In this document: positions 33,915-42,207 of the stretch, in pieces
Position numbering within the stretch: position 1 is the stretch's first letter
Layout: every line of letters begins with the position of its first letter
From: JBAMOY01 sp037071015
Lineage (GTDB): Bacteria; Bacillota_I; Bacilli_A; RF39; UBA660
Length of the DNA stretch: 64,000 nt
Assembly (NCBI GenBank): GCA_037071015.1
Contig: JBAMOY010000001.1
Location: 620,001 to 684,000, forward strand
Direction: 5' to 3'
Notes under the pieces: model-generated
Database searches by the model: none
What the model saw: only the letters and a program-made list of their open reading frames with translations
Told to the model about the DNA's origin: nothing
Made by a program: the position numbers and the translations under genes

Positions 33915-34196
33915 ATGTTAAATAATTTTACAATAGTCGGAAGAGTTCAAGACTTAAAACAAGAACAAGAAAAAAATATAATAATGTTAGAAGTAACAAG
34001 ATCATACAAAAATACTAATGGAGAATATGAAAAAGATTTACTAACAATAGAAACAACTAAAACAATATATGATAAAACAATAGAATATATAAAAATTGGC
34101 GACTTAATAGGTGTTAAAGGTTCAATACAAAATAATAATACTTTAATTGCTGAAAAAGTAACATTCTTAAGCACTAGAAAGGAAGATGAAGAGTAA
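33915..34196 (+). CDS. OB-fold single-strand-binding-like protein
   Basis: About 93 residues from ATG 33915 with GGAGGAA upstream. MLNNFTIVGRVQDLK opens like an SSB (function: ssDNA binding), followed by IIMLEVTRSY, TIETTKTIYDKTIEYIKIGDLIGVKGSIQ and LIAEKVTFLS. It lacks the acidic SSB tail, ending in KEDEE. The phage has a separate, fuller SSB at 41.8 kb. Confidence 0.72.
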   Translation: MLNNFTIVGRVQDLKQEQEKNIIMLEVTRSYKNTNGEYEKDLLTIETTKTIYDKTIEYIKIGDLIGVKGSIQNNNTLIAEKVTFLSTRKEDEE

Positions 34197-34222
34197 AACT
34201 ACTCTTCTATGTGGTGGATAAT

Positions 34223-34447
34223 ATGACAAAAAAAGAATTTAAAAATAAGTTAAGAAATTTACAACCATATATAGAAGAATTAAAAATCAGTGATGATGTA
34301 ATTATAAAAACTACAACTGGTTATGGTATAAGAAATGTTGATGATTTTGATGACCCTATGACTGATTACAGTGCTTATGTGTATGGGTTTAAAGAAAAAT
34401 GGTTAATTGAAAGATATTTAAATCAAGGAATATTGAAAGAGGTGTAA
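34223..34447 (+). CDS. Small phage protein
   Basis: About 74 residues from ATG 34223 with GTGGTGG upstream. Charged; VIIKTTTGYGIRNVDDFDDPMTDYSAYVYGF may be beta-rich. Function unknown. Confidence 0.5.
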   Translation: MTKKEFKNKLRNLQPYIEELKISDDVIIKTTTGYGIRNVDDFDDPMTDYSAYVYGFKEKWLIERYLNQGILKEV

Positions 34448-34449
34448 TA

Positions 34450-34656
34450 ATGAAAATTGAAATAAATAACAAACAATGGTTAATTGTAAAAATTAATGAA
34501 AAAGATAACAAAATTGCAGTTACAAAACATAATGAATATGGAGACTTAAAAGAATTAAGAACAATTAATGAAATTGAGTTTGTGGACTTATATAACATAT
34601 TAGTATATGCACAAGACCACAAAATAGATATATTTAGATTATGGGAGGTAAAATAA
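34450..34656 (+). CDS. Small phage protein
   Basis: A 68-residue protein after GAGGTG. Beta-rich (KIEINNKQWLIVKINEKDNKIAVTKHNEYG). Function unknown; part of the closely packed plus-strand run. Confidence 0.5.
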   Translation: MKIEINNKQWLIVKINEKDNKIAVTKHNEYGDLKELRTINEIEFVDLYNILVYAQDHKIDIFRLWEVK

Positions 34657-34657
34657 A

Positions 34658-34864
34658 ATGACTAATAAAATTATGGAATACTTACAAAATAACTTTAATT
34701 GTGAATTTAACCATTTCACATATAACACATTTGAAAATATGATTGATTATGCAGTAGATAACTTTAACAATAGTGAAAATAAACTTGCTTATTATTTAAG
34801 TGATATTATAGATAAATTAGAATTTGAAGAGATTAAAAAAGTAATTGAGGAGTGTGGAGAATAA
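34658..34864 (+). CDS. Small acidic phage protein
   Basis: A 68-residue acidic helical protein (NFENMIDYAVDNFNNSENKLAYYLSDIIDKLEFEEIKKVIEECG-like). GGGAGG upstream. Function unknown. Confidence 0.5.
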   Translation: MTNKIMEYLQNNFNCEFNHFTYNTFENMIDYAVDNFNNSENKLAYYLSDIIDKLEFEEIKKVIEECGE

Positions 34865-35097
34865 TGTTTGATTGGAAAGAAAATTATTCATTAGAAGATT
34901 GGTATAATATATTAGAAAGAAATAAGCCACATCGAAATAGCAAAAAATATAAAGAATGGGACTATTTAGAATCAATAGCATATGAAGAATTGCTAATCGA
35001 AAATGAAAGACCAAACGAATGTGAAAAAATAATTGATGAAATAATAGAATATTTAAATAAAGAAAAAATGGAGGTATTGAAAAATTATGATAACTAA
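34864..35097 (+). CDS. Small acidic phage protein
   Basis: About 77 residues from ATG 34864, in a TAATG overlap with the previous stop and with GGAG just before. Trp- and Glu-rich (MFDWKENYSLEDWYNILERNKPH). Function unknown. Confidence 0.5.
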   Translation: MFDWKENYSLEDWYNILERNKPHRNSKKYKEWDYLESIAYEELLIENERPNECEKIIDEIIEYLNKEKMEVLKNYDN

Positions 35098-35311
35098 ATT
35101 TTTATTAACTGATAATTGTGATGACAATTTTACTGATTTAATTATATTTGATAAACCAGTAAACAAGAATGATGTATATAACGCAATAAATAAGGTAACA
35201 ACTGAATTAGCTGGAACATATACAAATGAAGATATTTATCACGGAATCGATACGTTAAATGTTGATTATAATATAATTGACTTAATAGATATTGAGCAAA
35301 TTTATTATTAG
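35087..35311 (+). CDS. Small acidic phage protein
   Basis: A 74-residue protein with GGAGG upstream (TKFLLTDNCDDNFTDLIIFDKPVNKNDVYNAINKVTTELAGTYTNEDI). It overlaps the upstream gene by 11 bases. Function unknown. Confidence 0.5.
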   Translation: MITKFLLTDNCDDNFTDLIIFDKPVNKNDVYNAINKVTTELAGTYTNEDIYHGIDTLNVDYNIIDLIDIEQIYY

Positions 35312-35323
35312 GAGGTTTAGAAA

Positions 35324-36031
35324 ATGAATAATATAAATTACTATGCTTATTTTAGAGTATCAACAAATAAGCAAAAAATTGATAGACAAGACGACGCTTT
35401 AAAAGAATATATTAAAACAAACAATATTGAAGTAACACAAATTTTTACAGATTATTATACTGGCAAAACATTCAATCGCGAAAATTACAAAAAATTAATG
35501 GAAATAATAAAACCAAGTGATTATCTAATCGTTAAAGAAGTTGATCGATTAGGTCGTGATTGGGACGGAATAAAATCAGAATGGAAAAGGTTACACGATA
35601 ATAACATTAATATAATTATTATTGATTTACCTATTTTAAGTGACCCATTACCAAATCAAAAAAGTCCACTTGATACATTAGAAACAAAGTTAATAAAAGA
35701 ACAATTACTTGAGTTGATGTGTTATTCAGCACAAAAAGAACGTCAAAAAATAAGTCAAAGAACTAAAGAGGGATTAAAAGCTACTAGATTAAAAGGCACA
35801 AGACTAGGAAAACCAAAAGGACAGTACAACACAAAAGAAAATTTTATAAATACACTTGAAAAAATGGTAAATGAACACATGGGACAAGATAAGGCCACTT
35901 TATGGACAAAATATCCTACAATGTCATTTAAAAATGATTTAAAAAAATGTTATATTAAATATAATACTAAAGACTATCAAGAAATATTAAACAAAATAAA
36001 GGAGGATACAACTGAATGGGAACATTTCTAA
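35324..36031 (+). CDS. Serine recombinase (resolvase/invertase family)
   Basis: A 235-residue small serine recombinase with AGGAGG upstream. The catalytic Ser lies in YFRVSTNKQKIDRQ (about residue 13); further catalytic-domain features are VKEVDRLGRDWDGI and the E-helix region ERQKISQRTKEGL with KGTRLGKPKG as the start of the C-terminal helix-turn-helix. The phage already has a tyrosine integrase, so this enzyme probably serves a separate inversion, resolution or exclusion task. Confidence 0.9.
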   Translation: MNNINYYAYFRVSTNKQKIDRQDDALKEYIKTNNIEVTQIFTDYYTGKTFNRENYKKLMEIIKPSDYLIVKEVDRLGRDWDGIKSEWKRLHDNNINIIIIDLPILSDPLPNQKSPLDTLETKLIKEQLLELMCYSAQKERQKISQRTKEGLKATRLKGTRLGKPKGQYNTKENFINTLEKMVNEHMGQDKATLWTKYPTMSFKNDLKKCYIKYNTKDYQEILNKIKEDTTEWEHF

Positions 36032-36087
36032 TAATATTATTAGCTATGTGGTGTGGTCTTTGTGACTTTGCTAAAAAACAAAAATAA
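36016..36087 (+). CDS. 23-residue membrane peptide
   Basis: ATG 36016, with GGAGG at 36001-36005, overlapping the recombinase end: MGTFLIILLAMWCGLCDFAK plus KQK. One hydrophobic helix with two cysteines and a basic end. Too short to classify; could be a real micropeptide ending the operon. Confidence 0.4.
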   Translation: MGTFLIILLAMWCGLCDFAKKQK

Positions 36088-36112
36088 CCAATATTAAAAG
36101 GTTATTTTTTAT
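36082..36112 (+). terminator. Terminator of the plus-strand block
   Basis: AATAACC pairs with GGTTATT followed by TTTT, just after the last plus-strand frame. Confidence 0.7.
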
Positions 36113-36364
36113 TGTGTATTATCATTAATATATTGATATTCTATCATTTTGTAATACCCTTTATTTGCCCATTTTTAGCTTATATGAGCTACGTTTTAAA
36201 TTATGGTATCCTTTATATTAATTTGTCATTTATCAAGCAAATACGCCCATAAAATAAAGCCGTATTATTTAATAAATTAAAATAAAAAAGATGTATAAAA
36301 ACACACCTATTCACCCACGGACAAAGTCAAAAAACTTTTTCCTAACCTACTTCTTTATGCTTTT
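36113..36364. other. Convergent intergenic gap
   Basis: About 250 bases between convergent operons. An AATACG/CGTATT hairpin near 36250-36275 may end the minus operon. No gene seen. Confidence 0.35.
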
Positions 36365-36508
36365 TTAATTCTTTAATTCTGTATGTTTAACACGATCTTT
36401 TTCCTCCGCTCTTTTAGCATTATTGAAACGTTTTACATCACCTGCTAAATAACCTGTAATTCTTCTAATTCTTTCAAAACTTTTTCCCTTACCTATTTCT
36501 TTTTCCAT
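36365..36508 (-). CDS. 47-residue phage protein (ERIRRITGYL family)
   Basis: A short gene with a strong TTTGGAGGAAG site. FERIRRITGYLAGDVKRFNN then AKRAEEKDRVKH matches small phage proteins that resemble the very C-terminal part of anaerobic ribonucleotide reductase. Overlaps the upstream gene by 20 bases. Function unproven. Confidence 0.65.
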   Translation of the reverse strand: MEKEIGKGKSFERIRRITGYLAGDVKRFNNAKRAEEKDRVKHTELKN

Positions 36509-36692
36509 AAACTTCCTCCAAACATTTTTCAAAATATTCTTTAATTTGTTTATATATTTTTATATCAATATAGTTATGATCTGTTTTAAAGCCATCTTTT
36601 TTTAACTTGCATATATCATGCTCCAATTGTTCAATAAAATTAATAATATACAATATCATAATAGCATTTTGTTTCAATAATTTATTGTTCAT
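36489..36692 (-). CDS. Small helical phage protein
   Basis: A 67-residue helical protein (MNNKLLKQNAIMILYIINFIEQLEHD). No family recognised; part of the early operon. Confidence 0.5.
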   Translation of the reverse strand: MNNKLLKQNAIMILYIINFIEQLEHDICKLKKDGFKTDHNYIDIKIYKQIKEYFEKCLEEVYGKRNR

Positions 36693-36966
36693 GTTTCAAC
36701 ACCTCTAATTGATTGCAAATATCTTCCATATTAACATTACATTTGACTTCTATTTGAATATTCTTTTTCTCTACATATTCAATAACTTTCCCACCTATAT
36801 GTTCTGCTATTGATTGAGCTTCTTCTTTATATTCAAAAAATTTCGCATTATATTTATTTGTAGTCGTTTCAAAACCGAATAATAAGCTCACTCGACCATT
36901 AATATCTTGTGCTCTAACATCTACATCACTTACATAATATTTATCATTAATTATTACTTGATACAT
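36682..36966 (-). CDS. Small phage protein
   Basis: A 94-residue alpha/beta protein (MYQVIINDKYYVSDVDV ... EEAQSIAEHIGGKVIEYVEKKNIQIEVKC). Overlaps both neighbours. Function unknown. Confidence 0.5.
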   Translation of the reverse strand: MYQVIINDKYYVSDVDVRAQDINGRVSLLFGFETTTNKYNAKFFEYKEEAQSIAEHIGGKVIEYVEKKNIQIEVKCNVNMEDICNQLEVLKHEQ

Positions 36967-37654
36967 CTCTTTCCGCCCATTCTCCCTCTATTATTTTATC
37001 TCTTTTCAACGCACTCAATTGATTTTGTATTTCATCAATATTTGTTTCTTTTTTATGTTCAATTACTATTGGTTGATTTTGTTCCACTTTTCCTAAAACT
37101 TTTTGCTGATACATTGCTGTTATTTCTTTTAATTCTCCTGTTAAACCGCCTGCAGACAGCGTTCCTAACATATATGAATTGATATAGTCCATTACTTCCT
37201 TTTTATTTGGATCTACAAGCCACAATTTATAACATTCATAACTAACGCCCATAAATAAACTAAAATTTTCTGGTGTGGCTGGAAACTTCTTTATTTCGTT
37301 TATTTTATTTATCATATCTAGATACAAATTAAAACCAATCATTATTTCTTGTGGTGTATATGATATTTGACACGTATTCATTGCTATTTCATTCAAACTT
37401 TTTCTTGCTATTAAAGATAGGATTTGAGTATTATTAATTTTATCTTCGCCTTTATCTTTTAATAAATTAACTATATAATTTGTAAGTTCTGTAGATTTTT
37501 CTTGCAATGTAGGTAATAGTTGTTCCCTACTTTCCTCTTGTATTTGCTTTACAAGACTTTCTTTCGCTCGTAAATCTTTTTCCCTATTTTCATTAAACTT
37601 TTTCTGCCTTTTTAATTCTGATTCTTCCGTTTTAATCTTCTTCCCAGTTGCCAT
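36947..37654 (-). CDS. Possible terminase small subunit / packaging protein
   Basis: A 235-residue protein. The N-terminal third is a highly charged coiled coil; residues about 150-205 (SYMLGTLSAGGLTGELKEITAMYQQKVLGKVEQNQPIVIEHK) resemble DNA-binding small terminase proteins of Bacillota phages, where a helix-turn-helix is followed by an oligomerisation tail. It is 10 kb from the large subunit gene, so this remains a guess. Confidence 0.45.
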   Translation of the reverse strand: MATGKKIKTEESELKRQKKFNENREKDLRAKESLVKQIQEESREQLLPTLQEKSTELTNYIVNLLKDKGEDKINNTQILSLIARKSLNEIAMNTCQISYTPQEIMIGFNLYLDMINKINEIKKFPATPENFSLFMGVSYECYKLWLVDPNKKEVMDYINSYMLGTLSAGGLTGELKEITAMYQQKVLGKVEQNQPIVIEHKKETNIDEIQNQLSALKRDKIIEGEWAERDVSSNN

Positions 37655-37886
37655 CTAATTTACCTCTCTTATCTCTTTCTTTGCCAGTTTGAAAATCACT
37701 ATATTCTTGCAAATCTTTTTCCATTTGTTTGTAATAACTGACACTATCATACACACAGTAGTCCTCATACAACCATAACCTATAATCATCTATAAACTCA
37801 AAAAGAACATTATATTTTCTATATTTTCTATTAACAAAATTAATAAACCTCGTATCATATTTACTTATGTAACTCACTATCTTCAC
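37632..37886 (-). CDS. Small phage protein
   Basis: An 84-residue Tyr- and Asp-rich protein (IDDYRLWLYEDYCVYDSVSYYKQM). Function unknown. Confidence 0.5.
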   Translation of the reverse strand: MKIVSYISKYDTRFINFVNRKYRKYNVLFEFIDDYRLWLYEDYCVYDSVSYYKQMEKDLQEYSDFQTGKERDKRGKLDGNWEED

Positions 37887-38199
37887 CTTTACTTATTATC
37901 TCCAGTTGTTCAATCCATCCCACTATTTCGAATGGTATTCTTTTTAGCTCTTCTTCTGGGCATTCTGTTAAGCCTAATAAAGATAATTGTGATTTAATAT
38001 GCTTAATTATACTATAAAGTGTATCTGTTTTACGTTGCTCGTTTTGAAATAAATTCAAAAATTCTTTAGTTAGCTCCTTTTGTTTCTCTAATTCTCTTTG
38101 CAAACTTTTATTTATGCCCTGGCTAATGTTATAACAACATAGCCATACAAATGTTGTTAATAATATTGCACTAATTACTATTTCCACTTGTACCGTCAC
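37861..38199 (-). CDS. Small membrane-anchored coiled-coil protein
   Basis: A 112-residue protein with one N-terminal membrane segment (VEIVISAILLTTFVWLCCYN) and a charged coiled coil after it. Function unknown. Confidence 0.55.
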   Translation of the reverse strand: MTVQVEIVISAILLTTFVWLCCYNISQGINKSLQRELEKQKELTKEFLNLFQNEQRKTDTLYSIIKHIKSQLSLLGLTECPEEELKRIPFEIVGWIEQLEIISKGEDSELHK

Positions 38200-38431
38200 C
38201 TATCTTTTCGGATAATATGTTTAATTTTTCGTTAAAGCCATTCTCATATATGACACTTTTATCATCATTTTTTAATGCTTTATGTGCATAATTACATAAT
38301 TCATTTATTAATAGTTTTAAATCTAATACATTATTAAATCCATCATAATCAAATCCTAAATCAAGTATCATTTGTAAATATCCATTTTTTATTTTGATTT
38401 GTCGTTTTAAATTTTCTATTTCATTATTCAT
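38171..38431 (-). CDS. Small coiled-coil phage protein
   Basis: An 86-residue helical protein (NNEIENLKRQIKIKNGYLQM). Function unknown. Confidence 0.5.
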   Translation of the reverse strand: MNNEIENLKRQIKIKNGYLQMILDLGFDYDGFNNVLDLKLLINELCNYAHKALKNDDKSVIYENGFNEKLNILSEKIGDGTSGNSN

Positions 38432-38440
38432 ACTCTATTA

Positions 38441-38626
38441 TCACTTCTTTCTATTCTCCATTATAAATTCATAAAAACCATTATAAAACTTATTTTGCTT
38501 CATTCTCTTTCTAGCTACTCTTCTTGATAGTTTTTTGTTAGGATTTTTCGTTCCATATAGCATTGCAAATGTATCTGCCCATTCATACCTTCGACACTCT
38601 CTTTTAAATACACTATTTAATGTCAT
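38441..38626 (-). CDS. Small basic phage protein
   Basis: A 61-residue strongly basic protein (KLSRRVARKRMKQNKFYNG), possibly nucleic-acid binding. Overlaps the RusA gene by 14 bases. Confidence 0.5.
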   Translation of the reverse strand: MTLNSVFKRECRRYEWADTFAMLYGTKNPNKKLSRRVARKRMKQNKFYNGFYEFIMENRKK

Positions 38627-39032
38627 ATTCTATTTCTACCTCAACACGCTCTTCATCATCATAAACCTTTTCCGCACTAATTATTGCCACTTGATTATCA
38701 TCTTTATATGCTACGTCATTTAATCCATCACAAATTATCTTTATCAAGTTATCTAAATCAGGGCGTTTTAAATGTGCTTGTCCAATTAGTAAATCATATT
38801 GCTTTTTAGATATACCTTTATTTGGCTTAAAATATGCTTTTATAGACATTTTAACAAGTCCAGTATATTCTTTATTAAGTTGGTCTTTACATTGTTCTAT
38901 TGCCGATAATTTAACTAATTTTTCATATTCTGTGGTTGTTTTAGGTGTATATGTTCTAACATAGCCATTTATTCTTGAATAACGGGGTCTACCTTTGGAT
39001 TTTGGTTTGCCTGGTACTGTAAATTTAATCAT
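38613..39032 (-). CDS. RusA-like Holliday junction resolvase
   Basis: About 139 residues from ATG 39032 (MIKFTVPGKPKSKGRPRYSR). Opening PGKPKSKGRPR and the catalytic Asp cluster HLKRPDLDNLIKIICDGLN ... AYKDDNQV are diagnostic of RusA. It resolves branched recombination or replication intermediates, fitting the annealing protein and exonuclease encoded upstream. Confidence 0.9.
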   Translation of the reverse strand: MIKFTVPGKPKSKGRPRYSRINGYVRTYTPKTTTEYEKLVKLSAIEQCKDQLNKEYTGLVKMSIKAYFKPNKGISKKQYDLLIGQAHLKRPDLDNLIKIICDGLNDVAYKDDNQVAIISAEKVYDDEERVEVEIEYDIK

Positions 39033-39465
39033 CCCAATCATATTCCTCATCATCTTCTTCAAGATTTATATTGTAAATATCTTTGATAAATTCCTTCAAC
39101 TTGCCAATTCTACCTTTTCTATCTTGTAAAATTTCATCTAATTCATCAATTTGTTTTTTCTTTTCTTCTATTTCTTTATCTAATTTTTTTATATCCATTT
39201 CTTTGTTATATTTAGCAATTCGTTTCATAGTAGTATCATCTAGTGTTATATTATCTAATTGTTCAAAATTATTTATTATGCTTCTCAATTCTGTTGTTGT
39301 ACGCCCGTTTATACTTGTTCCATCTATACATTGGTAAGCTTCACAATTATTGATAATATCTATGTTCGTTGGTACCCCATGAAAGTATTGAATATCTGTA
39401 TCATTATAAATTAGTATATTTCCTGTCATATTTATTGGATATGTAGTTTTCTTTGTTCTTGTCAT
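39025..39465 (-). CDS. Coiled-coil phage protein
   Basis: A 146-residue protein with a small folded N-terminal part (about 1-65) and a coiled coil (MDIKKLDKEIEEKKKQIDEL) ending in an acidic tail. Function unknown. Confidence 0.52.
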   Translation of the reverse strand: MTRTKKTTYPINMTGNILIYNDTDIQYFHGVPTNIDIINNCEAYQCIDGTSINGRTTTELRSIINNFEQLDNITLDDTTMKRIAKYNKEMDIKKLDKEIEEKKKQIDELDEILQDRKGRIGKLKEFIKDIYNINLEEDDEEYDWDD

Positions 39466-39878
39466 TTTATCATTCTCCTTGTATATTCTTCTTTAATTAG
39501 CAATTTTCCCTTTTTACTTCTATCGCCGCAATGTTCTCTCTCAAACATTTTTAAAAGTTCACTTATTCTTTTTAAATTTTCTATATCTAAATATCCTTTA
39601 ACGTTCATATCTATTATTTCACTTGTTATTGAAAGAAATAAATCATAATCTTTTGATTCAATCATATGTAAATAGTCATGTGATGTGTTTTGATTTAAAA
39701 TAGCACCATTCCAATACAAATATCCTTCTCCCAATCCTAAATTTTTGCAATCTCTATGAGGTATTATTAAATGATGAAAAGATAACCCTTCTTTTCTTTT
39801 TACGGAATAGCCCATGAAATCATATCCTAGTTTCATTATTTTAAAATCATTAATCATTATTTTTGTCATTTCTTTCAT
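39462..39878 (-). CDS. HNH-like phage protein (candidate nuclease)
   Basis: A 138-residue protein with AGGTGAAAA before the ATG. The pattern LSFHHLIIPHRD, then NGAILNQNTSHDYLH, resembles an HNH beta-beta-alpha metal core (His-His ... Asn ... His). Similar small proteins occur in clostridial phages. The nuclease role is a suggestion. Confidence 0.5.
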   Translation of the reverse strand: MKEMTKIMINDFKIMKLGYDFMGYSVKRKEGLSFHHLIIPHRDCKNLGLGEGYLYWNGAILNQNTSHDYLHMIESKDYDLFLSITSEIIDMNVKGYLDIENLKRISELLKMFEREHCGDRSKKGKLLIKEEYTRRMIK

Positions 39879-39889
39879 TTTTCACCTAT

Positions 39890-39918
39890 ATAAAAAGGGA
39901 GAATTATATTTTCTCCCT
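39890..39918 (-). terminator. Terminator of the tRNA/ornate-RNA transcript
   Basis: Minus strand AGGGAGAA pairs with TTCTCCCT, followed by T-rich sequence, 17 bases after the tRNA-like 3' end. Confidence 0.75.
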
Positions 39919-39934
39919 TCTGCTTATAAATTGA

Positions 39935-40034
39935 TGGGGCATATGGTCAGACTCGAACTGACATCAATCGTGGCATTAAGTATCATATTCCCGATTATTA
40001 CGATACAAGCTTTACCCATTAAGCTACATGTCCC
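39935..40034 (-). tRNA. tRNA-like element, specificity unclear
   Basis: The minus strand has a clear T arm (GTCAG-TTCGAGT-CTGAC), a D arm (AGCT/AGCT or GCTT/AAGC) and a 3' CCCCA end. The anticodon stem GTATC/GATAC holds a 17-base loop that could refold to a 7-base loop ATCGGGA (anticodon CGG, Pro), and the region before the T arm is too long. The acceptor stem pairs only partly. It is tRNA-like or degenerate rather than a safe tRNA gene. Confidence 0.45.
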
Positions 40035-40824
40035 ATATCAACCCACCTTGCGTACATTCATACATGGAGTGGGCAAACAATTTGTACTCTTTAGTGTGTA
40101 CCTTACTGACTATTTTCTTTTGCGGATAATAACAGTCAAAATACCACAAGTTCTTTAAGTATAATTGTTAAATACTAAGTCTAAACTTGCATAAACCTCA
40201 ACCCATATCGTTAGTTTTAAACTACGTCGGACTTTTTGGATGTCGACTACCTCTATATCTAAACAGGTCATGACCCCTGTCGCAATAGTCATATTTGGTC
40301 GGCAAGGTTAGATTTTCACTAACAAGAAAGTTATTCCTATACATATTCATGGCATCAATACTTTGTACTAACTTACCCACCAACATGTAAGATTATTACC
40401 TTTACCCCACCCTCTGGGGAGCTACTAGAAATTATAGCCATACTTGCCGATAATACTATTTCTCTAAGCAATAACCGTGGTTGCCTATTACGACAACTTA
40501 CTTAGAATTACGACTGATAGTTCAGCGTATGTTTGTCATAACCAACATGAAACTCCGTTCGCTCATGAGAACATATTACATTGCCTTATAGACAATATAA
40601 AATTATATAACGAATGCTATTATTCCCTTTGGTCTATTTCGCTAGTCAGACGTCATAGAAATAGTCATCATTGGGTTTCTGTAGGTGCGTCTTGCAAGTT
40701 TCTTCATACACTTATCTACGATTTGCTCACTTTATATAATTTTATATCACCTATAAAGATGATATTGATACATAAAACTTGTACGACTATTTATGTATCT
40801 ATTAAGGAGGTAAAGAACATTAAT
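40035..40824 (-). ncRNA. Large ornate RNA (GOLLD/ROOL-like candidate)
   Basis: About 790 bases with no supported gene, flanked by tRNA-like elements on one transcript. The minus strand is full of strong nested helices: GATACATAAA/TTTATGTATC, ATATCA/TGATAT, CGGCAAG/CTTGCCG about 150 bases apart with GTTAG/CTAAC inside, GACAGG/CCTGTT, CAAGTT/AACTTG enclosing AGTAT/ATACT, GACTGTT/AATAGTC, and CCCAC/GTGGG. Base composition is visibly less AT-rich than flanking genes. GOLLD and ROOL RNAs are large, prophage-borne and tRNA-linked in Bacillota. Family not confirmed. Confidence 0.6.
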
Positions 40825-40897
40825 TGGTTGCGGTCGCTAGATTTGAACTAGTCTTTAAGGTTATGAGCCTTATGTGCTACCATTACACTACCCCGCC
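40825..40897 (-). tRNA. tRNA-Met(CAT)-like gene, imperfect acceptor stem
   Basis: Minus strand shows D arm GTG-TAATGGTAG-CAC, anticodon stem TAAGG/CCTTA with loop CTCATAA (anticodon CAT), T arm CTAG-TTCAAAT-CTAG and encoded CCA. The acceptor 5' strand GGCGGGG pairs poorly with 3' GACCGCA (only GCGG/CCGC is good). Either a degenerate tRNA or a structural tRNA mimic. Confidence 0.6.
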
Positions 40898-40982
40898 ATA
40901 ATATAGGAAGCACGAAAGGAGTTTCAAAATGCTTCCTTAGAAAGGAGGTGATGCCTACACATCGTGTGATATCTCTATCACG

Positions 40983-41026
40983 ATTATAGTTTATCAAAGA
41001 GTTTACTGGCTTTTCACTGGCTTTTT
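40983..41026 (-). promoter_or_regulatory. Promoter of the RNA cluster with 22-bp repeat, copy 2
   Basis: Minus strand TATAAT at 40988-40983. Sixteen bases upstream, in the -35 position, lies the downstream GCCAGT half-site of the 22-bp repeat (41005-41026), with no TTGACA. The repeat therefore looks like an activator site. It overlaps the end of the upstream gene. Confidence 0.6.
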
Positions 41027-41343
41027 ATAAATTTTTTTATTTTTTTGTAATAATTTTTCCAAATATAAGTGACATCTGTTGGTTTTATACCATTTTTATA
41101 GTTTTCATCAGCAATTTCTTTTACTGCTTTGCTAGGTGTCATTCCATTTATTATTTTTAAATAAAGCCTATATTCAATTTTAGTCTTTGATAGTTTAGCC
41201 AAATTTTCTTTACACTTATTTAGTAACTCTTCCTTTTCTTTTATTTTAATTTCTATAATTTTATCTTCTTTATTAACAGATTTTACGTCCTTTAATATAT
41301 CGATTTCTGTTTGTAAATCATTTATATAAGGAATACAGTCCAT
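41014..41343 (-). CDS. Phage protein of unknown function
   Basis: A 109-residue protein: helical N-terminal half and a C-terminal MTPSKAVKEIADENYKNGIKPTDVTYIWKNYYKKIKKF segment that may be a helix-turn-helix. It ends with TGA inside the 22-bp repeat. Confidence 0.5.
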   Translation of the reverse strand: MDCIPYINDLQTEIDILKDVKSVNKEDKIIEIKIKEKEELLNKCKENLAKLSKTKIEYRLYLKIINGMTPSKAVKEIADENYKNGIKPTDVTYIWKNYYKKIKKFIKSQ

Positions 41344-41792
41344 TATATCCCCTCTTTCACTTTTTTAGGTCTACCCCTTTTCTTTTTTTCTACTATTTGA
41401 AAATCTTTTAATTGTTCTATATCTTCAACGCTCAAAATTCTATTATGGTATTTTAATCCTATTTTAGATTGAACTGTTTTCATGTTTTGTATTAAAAACT
41501 CTCTATTGGTCGAATTATTAAGCCGTGCTGTTAAGTTTTTATAATTATCTCTTAATGTTATATCATTTTTAACAATACGTCTTTCTATAAAATTGTTCTG
41601 CATAACTTTATATAATTTTCTTAAATCAACTTCTTCAATCGGAGTATTTTCTATAAAATGCTCATAATCACTAGTAAGGCTATCACAATCGGAAAGTCTA
41701 TTAAATAAGCTTTCCATATATTCATCAGTTTTATTCAATATTGATATAGCTTGTATTAAATTGTCAACTATACTTATTCTTTCTCCTTCCAT
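41343..41792 (-). CDS. Phage protein with AT-hook-like tail
   Basis: A 149-residue helical protein ending KKKRGRPKKVKEGI, a clear AT-hook-type basic motif. One-base overlap with the next gene. Probably DNA-binding; function unknown. Confidence 0.52.
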   Translation of the reverse strand: MEGERISIVDNLIQAISILNKTDEYMESLFNRLSDCDSLTSDYEHFIENTPIEEVDLRKLYKVMQNNFIERRIVKNDITLRDNYKNLTARLNNSTNREFLIQNMKTVQSKIGLKYHNRILSVEDIEQLKDFQIVEKKKRGRPKKVKEGI

Positions 41793-41802
41793 ATCAAACC
41801 TC

Positions 41803-42207
41803 TTAATCTAAAAAGTTATTATCAATATCTATTTCATCGGACATTTCTTGATATGGATCTGTTACATTTTCTTCTGAACTATCTTCTGATGCCCTTTTGC
41901 TTCCTAAAAATTGTACATTTTGTGCCATTACTTCAAATGTTTTTCTATTATTTCCATCGGTATCAGTATAACTTCCAGTTTGTATTCTCCCCTCAATAGC
42001 AATTTGCGAACCTTTATCTAAATAATCACAAATGTTTTCCGCAGATTTTCTCCATGCAACAACATTAATAAAATCTACACCTCTTTGACCATCACTTTGA
42101 AAAGGTCTATCTACTGCTATTGTAAATCTTGTATTCGCTATATTTGAACTTGTATATCTAAGTTCTGGTTTAGCTACCAATCTTCCTATTAAATTAACAC
42201 AATTCAT
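41803..42207 (-). CDS. ssb: Single-stranded DNA-binding protein
   Basis: A 134-residue SSB. Opens MNCVNLIGRLVAKPELRYTSS, continues TIAVDRPF, DFINVVAWRKSAENICDYLDKGSQIAIEGRIQTGSY and ends with an acidic tail EIDIDNNFLD, close to the usual DDDLPF partner-binding tip. It coats ssDNA for replication and for the annealing protein upstream in the operon. Confidence 0.95.
   Translation of the reverse strand: MNCVNLIGRLVAKPELRYTSSNIANTRFTIAVDRPFQSDGQRGVDFINVVAWRKSAENICDYLDKGSQIAIEGRIQTGSYTDTDGNNRKTFEVMAQNVQFLGSKRASEDSSEENVTDPYQEMSDEIDIDNNFLD

Noticed and set aside
40477..40851. 124-codon plus-strand frame in the ornate RNA region
   Set aside because: No ribosome site, unusual composition, and it overlaps strong helices and a tRNA-like gene.
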